Below the pieces are notes generated by a model. It saw only the letters and a program-made list of their open reading frames with translations. It was not told the origin of the DNA and did no database searches. A stretch of DNA of 64,000 nt from Humulus lupulus (Eukaryota; Streptophyta; Magnoliopsida; Rosales; Cannabaceae), in the NCBI RefSeq assembly GCF_963169125.1, contig NC_084797.1:105549868-105613867 (forward strand), in the 5' to 3' direction. This document shows positions 10,596 to 23,270 of this stretch, one piece after another (within the stretch, counting starts at the first letter, position 1; each line of letters starts with the position of its first letter). The position numbers and the translations under genes were made by a program.

Positions 10596-11696
10596 AAGAA
10601 ACTCTGAGAAATACATGGTCCCCGTTATGAAATTCTACACTCCCATGTCTCAAGTCCGAGTAACTCTTCTGTTGACTCTGGGAGGCGAGCATTCGAGCTC
10701 TAATTTTCTCAACTGCCTCATTGGTCCTCTGAACAACCTCATTATCTAAATACCTCCTCTCACCCATCTCATCCCAATGGATGGGTGATCTACACTTCCT
10801 CCCATATAACATCTCATACGGAGCCACTCCGATAGTCTCCTGATAATTTTTATTTTACGAAAACTCAATCGAAAGGAGATATTTATTCCAAGATCCCACA
10901 AAATCCAGCGTGAAGGCTCGCAACATATCCTCCAGTATCTAAATCGTCATCTTAGACTATCCATCTTTCTGAGGATTATAAGCAGTACTACACTACAATT
11001 GTGTGCCCATAGCCCTCTACAGGCTCTCCCAAAACATGGAGGTGAAGGTGGGGTCCCTGTCGGATACTATCAACCTCGGAGCCTCGTGTAGTCGTACAAT
11101 TTCTTCCACATACAATTCAACATATTGCTCCACTGTATAAGTTGTACTAATAGGCAAAAAGTGGGCTAATTTGGTGTATTATTCACAATCACCCACACTG
11201 AATCATGTTGTCCCACAGTCTTCGGTAATCCAACCACGAAGTCCATGGTGATATCATCCCACTTCCACTCCGGAATTCCTAAAGGCTGCAGCAACCCCCT
11301 GGCTTCTGATGCTTAGCCTTTACTTGTTGACAAGTCAAACACTTGGCCTCATAATCCACCACATCCCTCTTCATTCCCAGCCACCAATTTAAAGTTCTCA
11401 AATCATGGAACATCTTCGTCGTACCCGGATGTAAAGAATAAGGGGGTATGAGACTCATCTAAAATCTCTCACCAGATACTGGAATGCACTGGAACACAAA
11501 TTTGACCTTTGTACCTCAGCAACCCAATCCCTGAAATAGAAAAGTCCTTAGCCACTCTGGCTAAGACGCCCTCTGTGTGTTCCCTCAACTAGGGATCTTC
11601 CCCTTATGCTTCCTTGATCCTCTAAAGAACCGTGGACTGAAGAGTGATGTTGGCTAGTTGACCAACTACCAACTCAATACCTGCTCTAGTCATCTT
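10596..11696 (-). pseudogene. Integrase of E, decayed
   Basis: On the minus strand the zinc-binding part lies at about 11550-11290 (LLRYKGQICVPV, ILDESHTPLF), then a core beginning LPKTVGQHDSVWVIV near 11230. The C-terminal part at 10827-10582 (MAPYEMLYGRKCRSPIHWDEMGER... FHNGDHVFLRVS) follows. Several stops interrupt the frame. The coding sequence ends abruptly at 10596 against LTR scraps, removing the C-terminal tail and any chromodomain. Confidence 0.7.
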
Positions 11697-13275
11697 TTAA
11701 GCTAGCTTATCTGATATTTGTCTTGAACTGAATACTTGTCCTGGGCCCTTCTGATTCAACATGTCAGCCACCACATTGGCCTTCCCAGGATGGTATAAAA
11801 TGTCGCAGTCATAATCATTTACTAATTCTAGCCAACGCCTCTGGCGCATATTCAAATCCTTATGAGTAAAGTAGTACTTCAAACTCTTATGGTCGGTGTA
11901 TATTTCGCAATTCTCACCATACAAATAATGTCTCCAAGACTTTAGTGCAAATACCACTGCTGCCAATTCAAAATCATGTGTGGGATATCTCTGCTCATAC
12001 TCCTTCAGCTGTCTCGACGCATAGGCTATCACCTTTCCAACTTGCATCAATACACACCCTAAACCCTGTCGGGAAGCATCACAGTAATCTACAAACTTTT
12101 CATTGTCTGACGGCAGACTCAATACTGGAGCGGTGATCAGTCTCCCCTCCAACTCCTTGAATCTGTTCTCACACCTATTCGTCGACATATACTTGGTCTT
12201 CTTACGCGCCAGTTCGGTCAACGGTGTGGATATTATGGAAAATCCCTCAATGAACCGCCGATAATACCTGCCAATCCCAAGAAACTTCTAACCTCTTGTA
12301 CATTGCTCGGCCTAGGCCAATCTCTCACTGCCTCAATCTTACTTGGGTCCACTAGAATCCCCTCCATACTGACAATGTGGCTCAAAAATGTTATTTGGGG
12401 TAGCAAAATTCAATCTTGTTGAACTTAGCATACAACCTATGCTCTCTCAATCACTGTAATACCAAGCGAAGATGTTGTTCATGCTCTGCCTCTGATTGAG
12501 AGTACACTAGCATGTCATCAATAAATAAGATCACAAACTTGTCCAAATAATCCCTAAAGACCCTATTCATCAAGTTCAAAGGCTGCTAGGTCATTAGTTA
12601 ATTCAAAGGACATGACCAAGAATTCATTGTGTTTATATCTCGTGCGCAATGCGGTCTTTCGTATGTCCTCTTCTTTAATCCTTAACTGGTGGTAGCCTGA
12701 TCGAAGGTCAGTCTTGGAGAAAACTGTCTTCCCCTGTAGCTGGTAAAACAAGTCATCGATTCTAGGCAGTGGGTACTTGCTCTTAATGGTCAACCTGTTC
12801 TACTCTCTGTAGTCAATACACACCCTTAAGGATCTATCCTTCTTCGTGACGAACAAACACTGGAGCACCCCACGGTGAAAAACTCGGTCTAATGAATCCT
12901 AGGTCCAGTAACTCCTGCAACTTAATTTTCAGTTCCTTCAACTCTTCTGGAGCCATTCTATAAGGTGACCTAAATACTGGCTCCGCACCTGGTGCCAATT
13001 TTATGATGAACTTGATCTCTTGGTGCGGTGGCAAGCTTGGAAAATCTGCTAGAAACAAATCAGGAAGCTCACATACTAATCTATTCTTATTCGGTACAAC
13101 TGAAACAACTCTAGAAGTACCCACAATGTTCGCTAGGAATCCTATGGAACTCTCTTACATTAGTTCTCTAGCCTTCAGTGCCAAAATCATAGATACTCGT
13201 GGTCCACTCACTGTCCCCACAAATACAAAGGGTACCTCCCCTTTCAGTTCAAAGGTCACCATCCTGCACTTGCAG
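11697..13275 (-). pseudogene. Reverse transcriptase and RNase H of E, decayed
   Basis: The RT part shows FRSPYRMAPEELKELK, LLDLGFIRPSFSPWGAPVFV (13124-12834) and [31 protein letters not shown] (12793-12563), all typical Ty3/gypsy fingers and palm. The catalytic YVDD region near 12520 is out of frame. RNase H at 12221-11697 contains [38 protein letters not shown] and [12 protein letters not shown], with the Asp, Glu and Asp positions present. Frameshifts separate these blocks, so no functional enzyme is encoded. Confidence 0.75.
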
Positions 13276-13578
13276 TTAATCGTCGCTCAATACTTTGAAA
13301 AAAAAATCCATCCATAGGATCATATCAAAGTCATCCATCGCTAACTCAATCAGGTCCACCGACAACTCTCTATTGTCTATCTCTATTGGCAATGCTCTAA
13401 CCCATTTCGCAAAGACTACCAGTTTCCCAGTCGGCATCAAATTCCAAAATCTCCTAGCATACAAATCATTAGGTCTACACAACTGATCTATCACTCTATC
13501 AGATGCAAATGAATGAGTAGCCCCGGAGTCAATCAATGCAGTAAAAGAAGAACCAGTACTAGAAATCTGACCTGTCAC
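13276..13578 (-). pseudogene. Aspartic protease of E
   Basis: An open 100-codon block with the protease signature FTALIDSGATHSFAS and an ILWMDFF motif that would be ILGMDFL in intact relatives. It sits between gag and RT, as in all Ty3/gypsy elements. Because the flanks are broken it is a remnant of the polyprotein. Confidence 0.7.
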
Positions 13579-14700
13579 GACCGAGGGGCTAGCCTCAGCC
13601 TCAGCCTCAGTCTGGGTAAATACTCTGGCAGGAGTGAGGTTGTGGCTTTGTTTCGATTCTTTTTTCCTAGCCTATGGGTAGTCCTTCCTCTGGTGACTAA
13701 TGCTCCAAAAAGTAAAGAAGCCCTTGATCCTACACTTTCCCTGATGTCATCATCTACACTGAGGACACATTGGCAAACTCCTCCAGTTGTCTCCCTGCCC
13801 TGACGGCCACTGAAAGCACCCCATGCCCTCCTATCTGAGCTAGGACGAACAAAAGAGAATGGGTCCTTTCTCTTTTGCTCACTGGGGCCACTACCCTGGC
13901 TGGATCTAGAAAAAGGAGACACCATCCTCCGTGCATCATGCCTAGCGATGCACTCTCACAAAATCTGATCCTCGACCCCCTTTGCAGCAAGGGCCTTCTC
14001 CACTACCTGTGCATAAGTGCTAGTAATCATAACGTTCAATCCCTACACAAATCAATCGCTTTGTGCCATATCAGTAGGCACCAAATTCAGCACAAACTTT
14101 GCTAACCAGTCAAAATTCAAGGCATATTCCGTGACTGTCATCCGATTCAGAGTTATGTTAACAAACTCGTCAACCTTTGCAGCTCGGACTGCAACACCAT
14201 CTCATTAAAAATGTTTTTGAATTCTTCCCAAGTCAGGACTGCCACATTCCTTCTTTAGGACAAAACATCCCACCAGATACGGGCATTTTCTCTCAACATG
14301 TAGTTGGCACAGCCTACTATTTCATTCCCTTCCACGCTTATGAAATCCAGGATGGAAGAAATCATGTTCATCCATTGCTCAGCCCGCAGTGGGTCTGGGC
14401 CAACCTCAAAGGTGGGAGGATGCAACTTCCTGAGTCTCTCATACAAAGGTTCCCACCTGTTCTCCATAGCAGGTTAGGCTGGCACTAGTACCACCGCCTG
14501 TGGAACTTGTAACCCAATGCCTCAAGGAGGGGACTGTTTCCTCAACTGTTAAAGCTCTTCTTCTATTCGATGAAGTTTAGCTTCCATCTCAGAAAATAAC
14601 TGTTGCCAATTCAGTGGGGTAGGTGGAGGGTCCTGACTCTAGTTTTCATCCTCGACCCTATTACCGCAGAGTCTAATTGATCGCTGAAGCATTACTACAA
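13579..14700 (-). pseudogene. Gag of E, decayed
   Basis: The best block is 14467-14255: RKLHPPTFEVGPDPLRAEQW and YMLRENARIWWDVLS, the Retrotrans_gag core seen in chromoviruses. The N-terminal part (14700-14470) and the basic C-terminal part (13990-13600) are broken by many stops and frameshifts. Confidence 0.65.
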
Positions 14701-15005
14701 TATGCTTTCAATGAATGATGCCGCACATCAGGCATGATAACAACATCCAAATCTCATAAATCAACCCCAACCAACAAGTCCATATGTCACACATATCATA
14801 TAACACTCAAGGGGGGGCCATGCCATAACATCATGCGTATACCAATACGCTCATCATGCTCTATTTATAAATCCAGGTAAAAATGGCACTTAAACAGGAA
14901 ATTAAGCATATAATTAATTAAATACCAACCAACCCTAAGACGAGCTTGTCACTGGCAGTGAGCGTACATGTTCGGTCCATCTCTAGGAACAATAAACCTT
15001 GGCAC
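14701..15005 (-). other. Leader of E, no gene seen
   Basis: Non-coding sequence between the primer site and gag. Confidence 0.5.
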
Positions 15006-15017
15006 GCTCTGATACCA
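15006..15017 (-). other. Initiator tRNA-Met primer-binding site (E)
   Basis: gctctgatacca on the plus strand, that is tggtatcagagc on the minus strand, complementary to the 3' end of plant initiator tRNA-Met. It lies three bases from the LTR end at 15021. Confidence 0.9.
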
Positions 15018-16718
15018 TGTTGTAATTCCCTACTTAGAGTCGTTACTATGTGAGTTAAAAATGTGCCACAAGCTCGCTAAACAAGGTTTTAGGTTAAAAG
15101 TGAGACTAAATCGAAATAAAACTCGTTTAATGACATTAATTATAAAAAATTGGACATTAATTGAAATCATAAAAAGTTATACAGTTGGAATCCCAAAATA
15201 CTGTTTAGAAAATATATTATAATTCAAAAATATAATGATGGTCGACTTAAGCGACAAAGCAGTTCATTAAAGTACTCTCCCTAAAACAACCCTGGTCGTG
15301 GCAGCCAGAAAGGCCGAACATGAACCAGTCACCCAACGCTCTCCGTATTTATGGTTGGTCGGTCTCCCCTTTGCCCTTACCTGCACCATAGAGCACCCAT
15401 GAGCCAAAGCTCAGCAAGAAAACTGAACATATAACATATAACATAACAGTCTACAGTATACAACAAAACAACCAATGTGCCAAACATGTAGCAGCCTACA
15501 TCGTCCCAGGCGCTTTACCAGGCCCTGGGTTCACAGTCTTCACCGAGTGAGTGGATTTAGCACCCTAGGAGATCTCACCTTAGCGACTTGCACTCAGCTT
15601 GCTTAATGCCGATCCCAGACCCATGTCGTACTAGGCTTCATGCCGTTCCTTGCCCTTGCCATGCATTCATAAACATATATATCATTCTTAGATATTTGCA
15701 CATGTATTAAACATAAACAATAGGGTCGCACCCTGAAACACAAACAATAGGGTCGTGCCCTGGTCTACAAGTACAACAATTTTCTTACCTGTAACCTGAG
15801 TTGATAAGCCAATGCGATCCCGAGCACAGTCCCCTAATCAAATCCTTATTGAAATCCTAGTCACAAGACATTCATAATAACCATCCATCAAGTTCTAAAC
15901 CAATAAATAACTTCAGAATATTAATCTAGCCACAGAGACCCTGGATTCTACTGAACCGGGTAGTAGAATCCTTCCCCAACCTTAACATTTGAGTTCCCAA
16001 GATAAAAATCTCCATTTCCCCTTTCTTCCTATTTAGGGTTGCAACATGCCCTCTAGGTTCGTGGCCCGCTACTAGTTAGAGGGCACAACCCTCCTTGGTG
16101 GAGGACACGAGCCACGACGTGCTATACCCTGCACCTGGGCAGATTTCTGAGGCCCCTAAGACTCTATATTCAAGCGGGTCGCAGTGCCAGATGAACAGGG
16201 CCACGACTCGAGCCTCTAAACCCAGAATTTCCCATGCATTTTACGAGCCAAGCTCCCTAAAACTCCTCAATTCTAAGCCTTACTCCTAGAATTCGGCCTA
16301 GGATTCATATCCAAACAACATAACTAATACAAACATCCAAAAAAAAACTCAATAAAACCTCATCACAACCTAAGCTTAACACCTAAATTCAATCAAACTA
16401 GAACCTAGGCCATCATACCAAAAGTTACAGCAAACTACTTAGAGAATTCATTATGGATTTCGTACCTCTGTTATAAATCTGACTTGAGCTATTTCCCTAA
16501 GTCATCGAGCCTCTAGACTTCAATTCCTTATTATTTTAGATCCTCAAGAATTCTTCAGCCTTCAAGCACCAAAAGTGGGAGTGAAAACTGAGAGAGAGAG
16601 AGACAGAGAGATTAACTGTTTGTTTTCTTTTGGTTTCCATAATGGTATAGTGGCTAAGTGTAACCCCATCTGCCTAAATCCCCAAATGCCTAAAATGCCC
16701 TTAAGCCTATCCTCCATC

Positions 16719-16723
16719 CTTTT
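16719..16723. repeat. Target-site duplication ctttt, left copy (solo LTR 1)
   Basis: ctttt at 16719-16723 and again at 18961-18965, flanking the solo LTR. Confidence 0.85.
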
Positions 16724-18960
16724 TGTAACGCCCTACTACCTTAGAGCCGTTACTAAGTGAGTTTAAAACAGGAATTGTGCATTTAATAGACTCAAAGTGG
16801 TTTCTAAAACCAAAAGTGTGATTAAACCAGAGTTTAAGGCTGTATTCTTTTAAAATGTTTAACTTCATTGAAAGCGTTAAATATAAAACATCTGGGATCC
16901 CAAAATAAGGTTTACAAAATGTTTACAACACCAAAATAGATTTACACTTGATCAGCTATCAAAAGAATGGTTAAATACAGCCATATACAAAATGCCCCCA
17001 ACCAAAGCAGTCGGGCAGGCCGAACATGTACGCGCCGCCCCCACGCTCTCCATACTCATGGCCGGTTGACTGACTCCTTGCTTTTACCTGCCACACGGAG
17101 CACCCGTGAGCCGAAGCCCAGCAAGAAAACCCAAATAACACATAACATATGCAAAACAAATAGCTGGCAATAATTCACTGACACATAGGAAAACCATCAT
17201 AATAAACAAGTACGGCCATGCCGCTCCCAAGGCCTTACCAAAGCCTGGAGTTTCGGTTCTCACCGCGAGGATAACTCATGTATCCCTTGGGTCCCACCCT
17301 GAATATAAGCATCCCATGTGCTGTGTGTTACTTCGGCCCACGGCCGCCCCGGCCTATGCCGTACCCGGCCTCTGCCGTTCGTTTCATCATAATCACACAT
17401 ATAGTACATTCAAAATAAACATTCACACACATCACAGTTCATTTAAGGTTAAGCATTTGCACGTAATACAATCCGGGGCCACGCCCTACAATCACACAGT
17501 GGGGCCATGCCCTAAACTCGGGTGTTACGGTTTTCTTACCTGTATTCCGTGCTTTCCGATGCACCACGGTCACGAGCACGGTCCTCTTAGCACGAGCCTC
17601 TCCGAAATCCTAGTCACAACACACATAAAACACTTTTAATACTAACCAAACCCAAAACCACTTCCCGGGACCAATCCCGCACTCTCGGGACTCCCAAAAT
17701 CCTAAAATAAGTCATTGGAAACATCCCTCGAACCCCTGGAGCAAAAGCTCAAAAATGGAATTTTGGTGTCCTGAAAAATGGCCTAGCGCCGCGGCTCAGC
17801 CCTACAGGGCCGCGGCGCTAAAGCAAGTCAGAGAGCCCCTCGCCTGGAACCAGCCTCGCGCCGCGGCGCCCAAGAACAGGGCCGCGGCGCGCCCTTACGA
17901 ACTCGAAAATCTGGGTTTTTCTCCTTCAAATCCTTCATCCAAAATACCTCCAAACCAACCCCAAACACATATCTCAACCCCAAACTCAATTCCACACTTC
18001 ATATGAACAATCTAATAACCTATAGACACTTAGAAACAAGATCAAAACCTCAACACATCCAAGATCCAAACCTTTGATCTTCAAATTCAGTAACTCAAAC
18101 AAAGCCCATGAAAATCCTAAGTCAAGCATTACATTCCTCAAATCAACACAGAAAACAAACTTAAATAAGCATAAGATCCTTACCTCAAGAGTAGAATCCA
18201 CCCTAAAAGTTCCCTTGATCTCCTTCTAAGCTTCCCACTTCAGCCCATTCTACACCTCTTCTTCTTTCTTCTTCTTTGCCCTAGCCTTTCTCTCCTCTTC
18301 TTTTCCCTCTCTTCTAATTTTATCAAAGCCACAAGTGAACCCAAATGCCCAAACCGTACCCCCTAAATCCCAGCTGAAAAATGTCTATTTGCCTTGCCAA
18401 AAGACCAAATTACCCCTCCTTACTAATCCTTCTAAGCTAAACCTTCAAGGGTACTTAAGTCTTTACACTTTCATTTCAATTCTACCACTTCCTATCTTAA
18501 AACTTGTTACTCACAGCAGTTACAAATGGTTACCAAAATACCAATAACTAATCACTCATTCTCAACTCAACTTATAAGATTCCCGAAGTACCCCTAGGCT
18601 CCTCCCGAGCCGGGTACAACATCCCGTTGTGACTTTTAGACTAACTGGCTCACTAGGACCGTCTCGATGCGTGCATCCTGATAAAAACATCACACTCACA
18701 TGGCACAATTCACATAGTACAATTATCACAGATATGCCCTAACATGGCCAGATTACAATCATGCTCATTCTAAGACAATCAGGTCTACATGCATACTAAT
18801 TCACATAGTCATGCATCTCAATTAATCAATTAATCACATAACGTGCAATAAATCGTAATCATGCATTAAGCTCATTAAAGTCACACACAAAATCCCATCA
18901 TGCCCTCCAGGCATACTGTTCCAGGCCCTTAAGCCTAAACACTGAATTTGGGTCGTTACA
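16724..18960 (-). mobile_element. Solo LTR 1 of the Tekay-like family, nested in the E LTR
   Basis: 2237 bp beginning TGTAACGCCC and ending GGTCGTTACA, with a perfect 5-bp duplication ctttt. It is the same family and orientation as the host LTR (both share ccttagagccgttacta-like starts) and as the inverted copy at 43876-46045. It arose by insertion followed by LTR-LTR recombination. It carries the paired GC-rich array at 17785-17890. Confidence 0.9.
17785..17892. repeat. Paired GCCGCGGC array in solo LTR 1
   Basis: Cores at 17788, 17809, 17860 and 17881. Spacing is 21 bp within each pair and 72 bp between pairs. The first pair also forms a 12-bp perfect inverted repeat (tagcgccgcggc / gccgcggcgcta). 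Confidence 0.85.
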
Positions 18961-18965
18961 CTTTT
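18961..18965. repeat. Target-site duplication ctttt, right copy (solo LTR 1)
   Basis: Partner of 16719-16723. Confidence 0.85.
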
Positions 18966-19457
18966 ATGACACCAAGGGCTGTCCTGTTAATTGCAACATC
19001 CCGCTAAGTCCTCGAGTGTTCCTATAAATCCCCATTTAATCCTGTCATGCCCAAATAATTGCTAAATTTCTACCTGTTACACGGTTACTCCCAAACATAT
19101 ACTGTATTCCCAAAATACCCGTAGGCTCCTCCCGAGCCAGGTAGTCAACCCCATTGTGACTATTTAGCTAACTGCTCCCTAGGATCATCTTGGATCGTGC
19201 ATCACAAATATATCACCACACCCTCGTGGTATCAATCACAATACACACATATATCACATGTATGCCCTCAATGGGCTAAAATTATAGATATGCCCCTAAT
19301 AACAAAATGAGGCCCACATACATAATTAATTTACCTAAGCATACATTTCTAATCGTAAAATCATTAAATTCACATGTTAGAATCATTAAATCAATTATTT
19401 CCCTCTTGACATGCTAATCAAAGCTCTAAGCCTTATTAGCAAATTTGGGACGCTATA

Positions 19458-20927
19458 GAAAGTCCTTAGCATGTGTGGGTCTCGCCCTCGCTCATTCAGA
19501 GTGGACAAGCCTTGGGGCATCATTGGACTATGGAGGAATTCCAAGACTATCAAGACTTAATAGATGTGTTTCCGCACCAATCAAAGTGAAAAATACACCC
19601 TCGAGGGTTTGTCCCACTGGATGAGGTGACGCCCATGCATGTGAGGTGGTTTTGTCAATACAAAATGAATACCGCTCAAGAAATAGGTAGGCTTATCAAA
19701 GAATTTGCCCGCTAAACCAATCACCCAGAGGAGCCATATTTTCGTGGGCCTTCCGGGGAGTTTGCGTGTTCCAGATTTAGATTCATTATGCATTTTACCA
19801 GTTTTTTCTTTATTCTCTTGCCAAGGACTAACATCTTTGTTATTTTCCTTTGCAAATCACATGGGGCTGGCTGAATCCATCCGGATCAAATGCCAAAGGG
19901 TTGAGGAACCCTCTAATATCCAACCCCATACTCAACCTGCTCCACTCGATGCTCCGATGGATGCTCTTGTGGAAGAGTTCATTGACCTCTGTGGTTGGTC
20001 TCTGGCCCTCATCGAGGGGACCTCGGGAATGGGAAAAGATCTCTCATCCCTGAGGCATCCGATAGTCCTCTTTCCCAAGCACCTCGATTAGTGATCTTCC
20101 CTGAGCATTATGAAGGGGAAAAGCTTGAGAGGTACAAACAGGTTGTGGAGTACTTCAATGCCCGTCTGGAAGAAGGGGATGGTGACTTCAAGATCTTGAC
20201 GGAATACCTTCGCGAAGACAGGCCTCGAAGTGGGACCCCAGTGCCACCCCTTCACCGCGAAGACCTAGAGTCACTCTTCTCTTGGAGACTTGGAAGCAAA
20301 ATAGCTCCGTTGGCGTCGGAGATTATGTAAGGATGGAGAGGGACCCTTTGCGAGATGCCTTCTCGCAGTTACGCTCGCATACAAGGGGATAATGAGATAT
20401 CCCTCCTCGCAGCTTGTCGCTACGCCTTGGCACGGGTCAGCCTTGGACCATAACATGAATTTATAGCCAGGTGTTTTCGTCCTCGCGTGCTAACTTTGTT
20501 TTAATTTTTGTGCAGACTGTTGCCTTGAACCAAAGACTTGGTGATGTCGTTATCATGAGATCCTTCAAGCTAAAGGAACTTAGGGATGCAGAAATTCCAC
20601 TCGAGGAGCACTCCAAGCTCCAGAAGGCTCTAGAGGATGAGAGGGCAGTCTTGCGACAGAGCAGCCCAAGCTGCAGTCCCTAGAAGGCATTTCCATGAAG
20701 CTGGTGGAAGATGCCACGAGACGTTCCAAGGCCGCAGAGGAGGCTGCCGAAAATGCCCACGAGGATGCTGCCAAATCTCGAGAGGAATCCTTACAGGCGA
20801 CTTCGAGGGCTCAGGCAGCTGAGGCAGAGGCGAAGGAGTCGAAGCACTAAGCTCAGGAGCTGAGGGATCAGGTTGCCACTCTTAACAAAGAGGTCGATCA
20901 GCTAGTGGAGGAAATCCTCTATGTTGC
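19458..20927 (+). pseudogene. Accessory-gene fragment H of another Tat element
   Basis: Plus-strand exons resemble the accessory genes of A, C and D in type but are not close copies. The first part (about 19560-19795) reads HPRGFVPLDEVTPMHVRWFC followed by residues typical of the gypsy-type transposon domain, with one stop. 19995-20330 encodes an acidic segment (LERYKQVVEYFNARLEEGDG). 20515-20927 encodes a long heptad-rich segment (ATRRSKAAEEAAENAHEDAA, ELRDQVATLNKEVDQLVEEI) that should form a coiled coil. A splice acceptor tttttgtgcag precedes the coiled-coil exon (ending 20516). It is truncated on the left by E and on the right by the LTR-like sequence at 20928. Confidence 0.6.
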
Positions 20928-23265
20928 TGTTGGGTTTTATGCCCTTATAAAACCATGTCGGACATGTAACCCGATTATATATTGTTAATAAAATAGTAGA
21001 AATCATTTAGTTTGAAAACCGTGCTGCTTGCTTGTTTTATAACATGATTATTGGAATAATACTAACATTTATAAAATCCTGAACATATAAATAGTTACGA
21101 TGATAGTAACTAGGTTACAATGGTTTATAGTTGTAATTATATGTTCAAAAGAATGAGTCCTAAGATTAGATCAGTGCATTGGATTTTCATTGATTGGACA
21201 ATCTACGATATGTTCTACTTACGCATTCAAGGTGTGATGTCTTGTCCAAGGAATTGACCAATTAGATATGATCAGATGTATTTGGTTACATCTAACTAGG
21301 GCCGATATTGATTATAGAAAGATAAATAAGTATCATTGCTATCGAATCTAATCAATGTCACAATGTTGAATATAGGTCAAGTCGATCTTAATTTTGAGTG
21401 ATAATATTCAACTTATTATATTATTTAAATCTTTTTACTTGTTAGTTACCAACTTGCATACGATCTAGCCCGTAATTACATCTTTGAGATTTAGTAGTCT
21501 AATTGAGTAGGTGTATTATTTATAGATATGAAATTTATAACTCCTGTATAGGAAGTGAAAAGATGATTTCCTTAATTTCTTTGTTCGAAAGGTTAAATGA
21601 TTGAGATCTCATTTATGTGATTAAGTTCACGGAAATATCATATATAAGTAACTTAGTGGGAATTAAGGATAAAATACTCATGAGGGGTAACATGGTAATT
21701 TGCACACAACTCATTAGTAAGTAATCGATAGAGGATTGACTAACTATAATGGTTATAAAAGTGGATAACATATTTGTGGTTTGGAAAATACATTCTATGA
21801 AGTCAAGAGTTCAATTCTGACTCTATAGTGGAGTCACGAGGGAATTAATAAGGTAGTGAAATTATTCGTAAATAAATTCACAGTAATTTATTGGAGCTTG
21901 ATTTCAAAGACCCATGATCCCCGCATCATCTTTGAGTAAATCATCTAGAATGTCACAATTAATTGATTTAATTATCAATTATGATTTTTACAGTTGACTA
22001 GGTCAATTTTGAATTTTTATACAAAGATATGAGATTTAGAGAATAAAAGAGAATCTTTGGAAAATTTTATTAATATTGATAATTTGGTGTCAATATAAAT
22101 AAATAATATTAAATCAAGTTTCATATTATAATTAGTTAATGTGAATAAGGATTTAATTAATTAATTAAAAGATAAATAAATAAAAATATTTTGAATTTAG
22201 GCCTAATTGAGATTTAAATTAAAAACAAAGAGATTCGACCCAAGTCCATTTGTGGGAGCCTAAGACTTTTATTTTTGTTTATTATTTTTAATTATTTTAA
22301 ATTTAAATTTAAATAAAGCATATTAAGGTTCCTATATAAGGAATATGGTATCTAGGGTTTTCATGGAGTGAGTCCTAGTTAATTCAATGGGTAAGTGAAA
22401 ACCTAGACAGTCTAATCCTTTCTTGGTGTGTTAATTGGATGGTGCATGTTACTCAACGCATGTGTTATATTTTATATAAATTGAGAAATAATTTCGTTGC
22501 TTTTTTCTTTGTTTTAGGATTGAAAAACTGCACAGATTTTTTTTAAAAATATATATTTTTGGACTAATTAGGTATTATGCGTGCTGCACATGCATGAAAA
22601 ATTTGTCAGGACCCCGGGGCCGTACGGCGGCCCCTCGCGGGGCCCAAAGTGGGCTTTTCCACAATTTTTTTTTTAAAAATTGGATATTTTGTGCAGTTAA
22701 GTTTAAAATATTTAAAATTGATTGTCTAATTATTTTAGATATTTTAGTTTTAAAAAATATATTGAATTGGTTTTTATGATAAAAATTGATATTTTAAGAT
22801 ATTTTTTTTTATTTTGTTATCATTGGAATATTAAAATTGGTTATCTCATTATTCAAAATATTTTTATTATTTAAAATATTTAAAGTTGGCTATATGATAT
22901 TTTAAATATTTTAAATGTGGTCAAAAGATATATTAAAATAGGTTAAAATATTTTATCTAGTCATTCCTAAAAACTTAACAACCTAGTTTAAATTAATTAC
23001 TTAAAATTGAATTTTGTTTGATTAATTATATTTTAATTTATTTAATATTTTGCAACTTGTTTAATTATTAATATTAAATTTCGTCTGATGAATTCTATTT
23101 GAACTAATTATGGTTTTTTTTTGCAAAATAGTATATTATTGTCGTATATTTGCATAATTTAATAATACTTGCTCAAATAGTAACATGTTAGGTGCATCCA
23201 ATCATTAACATATCAAGAATCATTATTAAGTTATTTTTTTGCATTTGGACATTAAATATAAGTAT
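20928..23265. mobile_element. Unassigned LTR-like sequence
   Basis: AT-rich, no gene. It starts TGTTGGGTTTTATGCCC exactly where the H reading frame breaks off. It contains LTR-like phrases (tatataaggaatatgg near 22335, gcttgatttcaaagaccc near 21897) and one GC-rich palindromic cluster (22605-22650). I found neither a second copy, a primer site nor a clear right end. A Copia-type LTR is possible but unproven. C inserted into or just beyond it. Confidence 0.4.
22605..22650. repeat. GC-rich palindromic cluster in AT-rich LTR-like sequence
   Basis: ccccggggccgtacggcggc and ccctcgcggggccc lie in tandem in sequence otherwise dominated by A and T. Confidence 0.6.
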
Positions 23266-23270
23266 AAGGG
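23266..23270. repeat. Target-site duplication aaggg, left copy (element C)
   Basis: aaggg before the LTR at 23271 and after the LTR end at 47695-47699. Confidence 0.9.

Larger units (their letters stand above)
10596..19457 (-). mobile_element. Decayed Tekay-like chromovirus E with nested solo LTR
   Basis: A minus-strand Ty3/gypsy element. The order on the minus strand is 5' LTR (15021-19457, interrupted), tRNA-iMet primer site, gag, protease, RT, RNase H, integrase. The 3' LTR is reduced to scraps (10488-10595). All coding parts carry stops and frameshifts. The gag sequence and about 2.2-kb LTRs fit the Tekay/Del chromovirus type. I could not see a chromodomain because the integrase C-terminus is cut at 10596. 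Confidence 0.8.
15021..19457 (-). repeat. 5' LTR of E, interrupted by a solo LTR
   Basis: The LTR consists of 15021-16723 and 18966-19457 (about 2.2 kb together). Its ends are TGTAATTCCC at the left and GGGACGCTATA at the right, where a C-to-T change altered the final CA. Remnants of paired GC-rich motifs are visible at 16038/16058, 16111 and 16178/16200 in CpG-decayed form (gttgcaac, gccacgac, gtcgcagt). Confidence 0.8.

Noticed and set aside
13513..14488. Plus-strand frames opposite the gag and protease of E
   Set aside because: Shadows of the decayed minus-strand gag; no domain on the plus strand.
15006..15017. tRNA-Met-like sequence as a tRNA gene
   Set aside because: Only 12 bases of the 3' end, at an LTR border.
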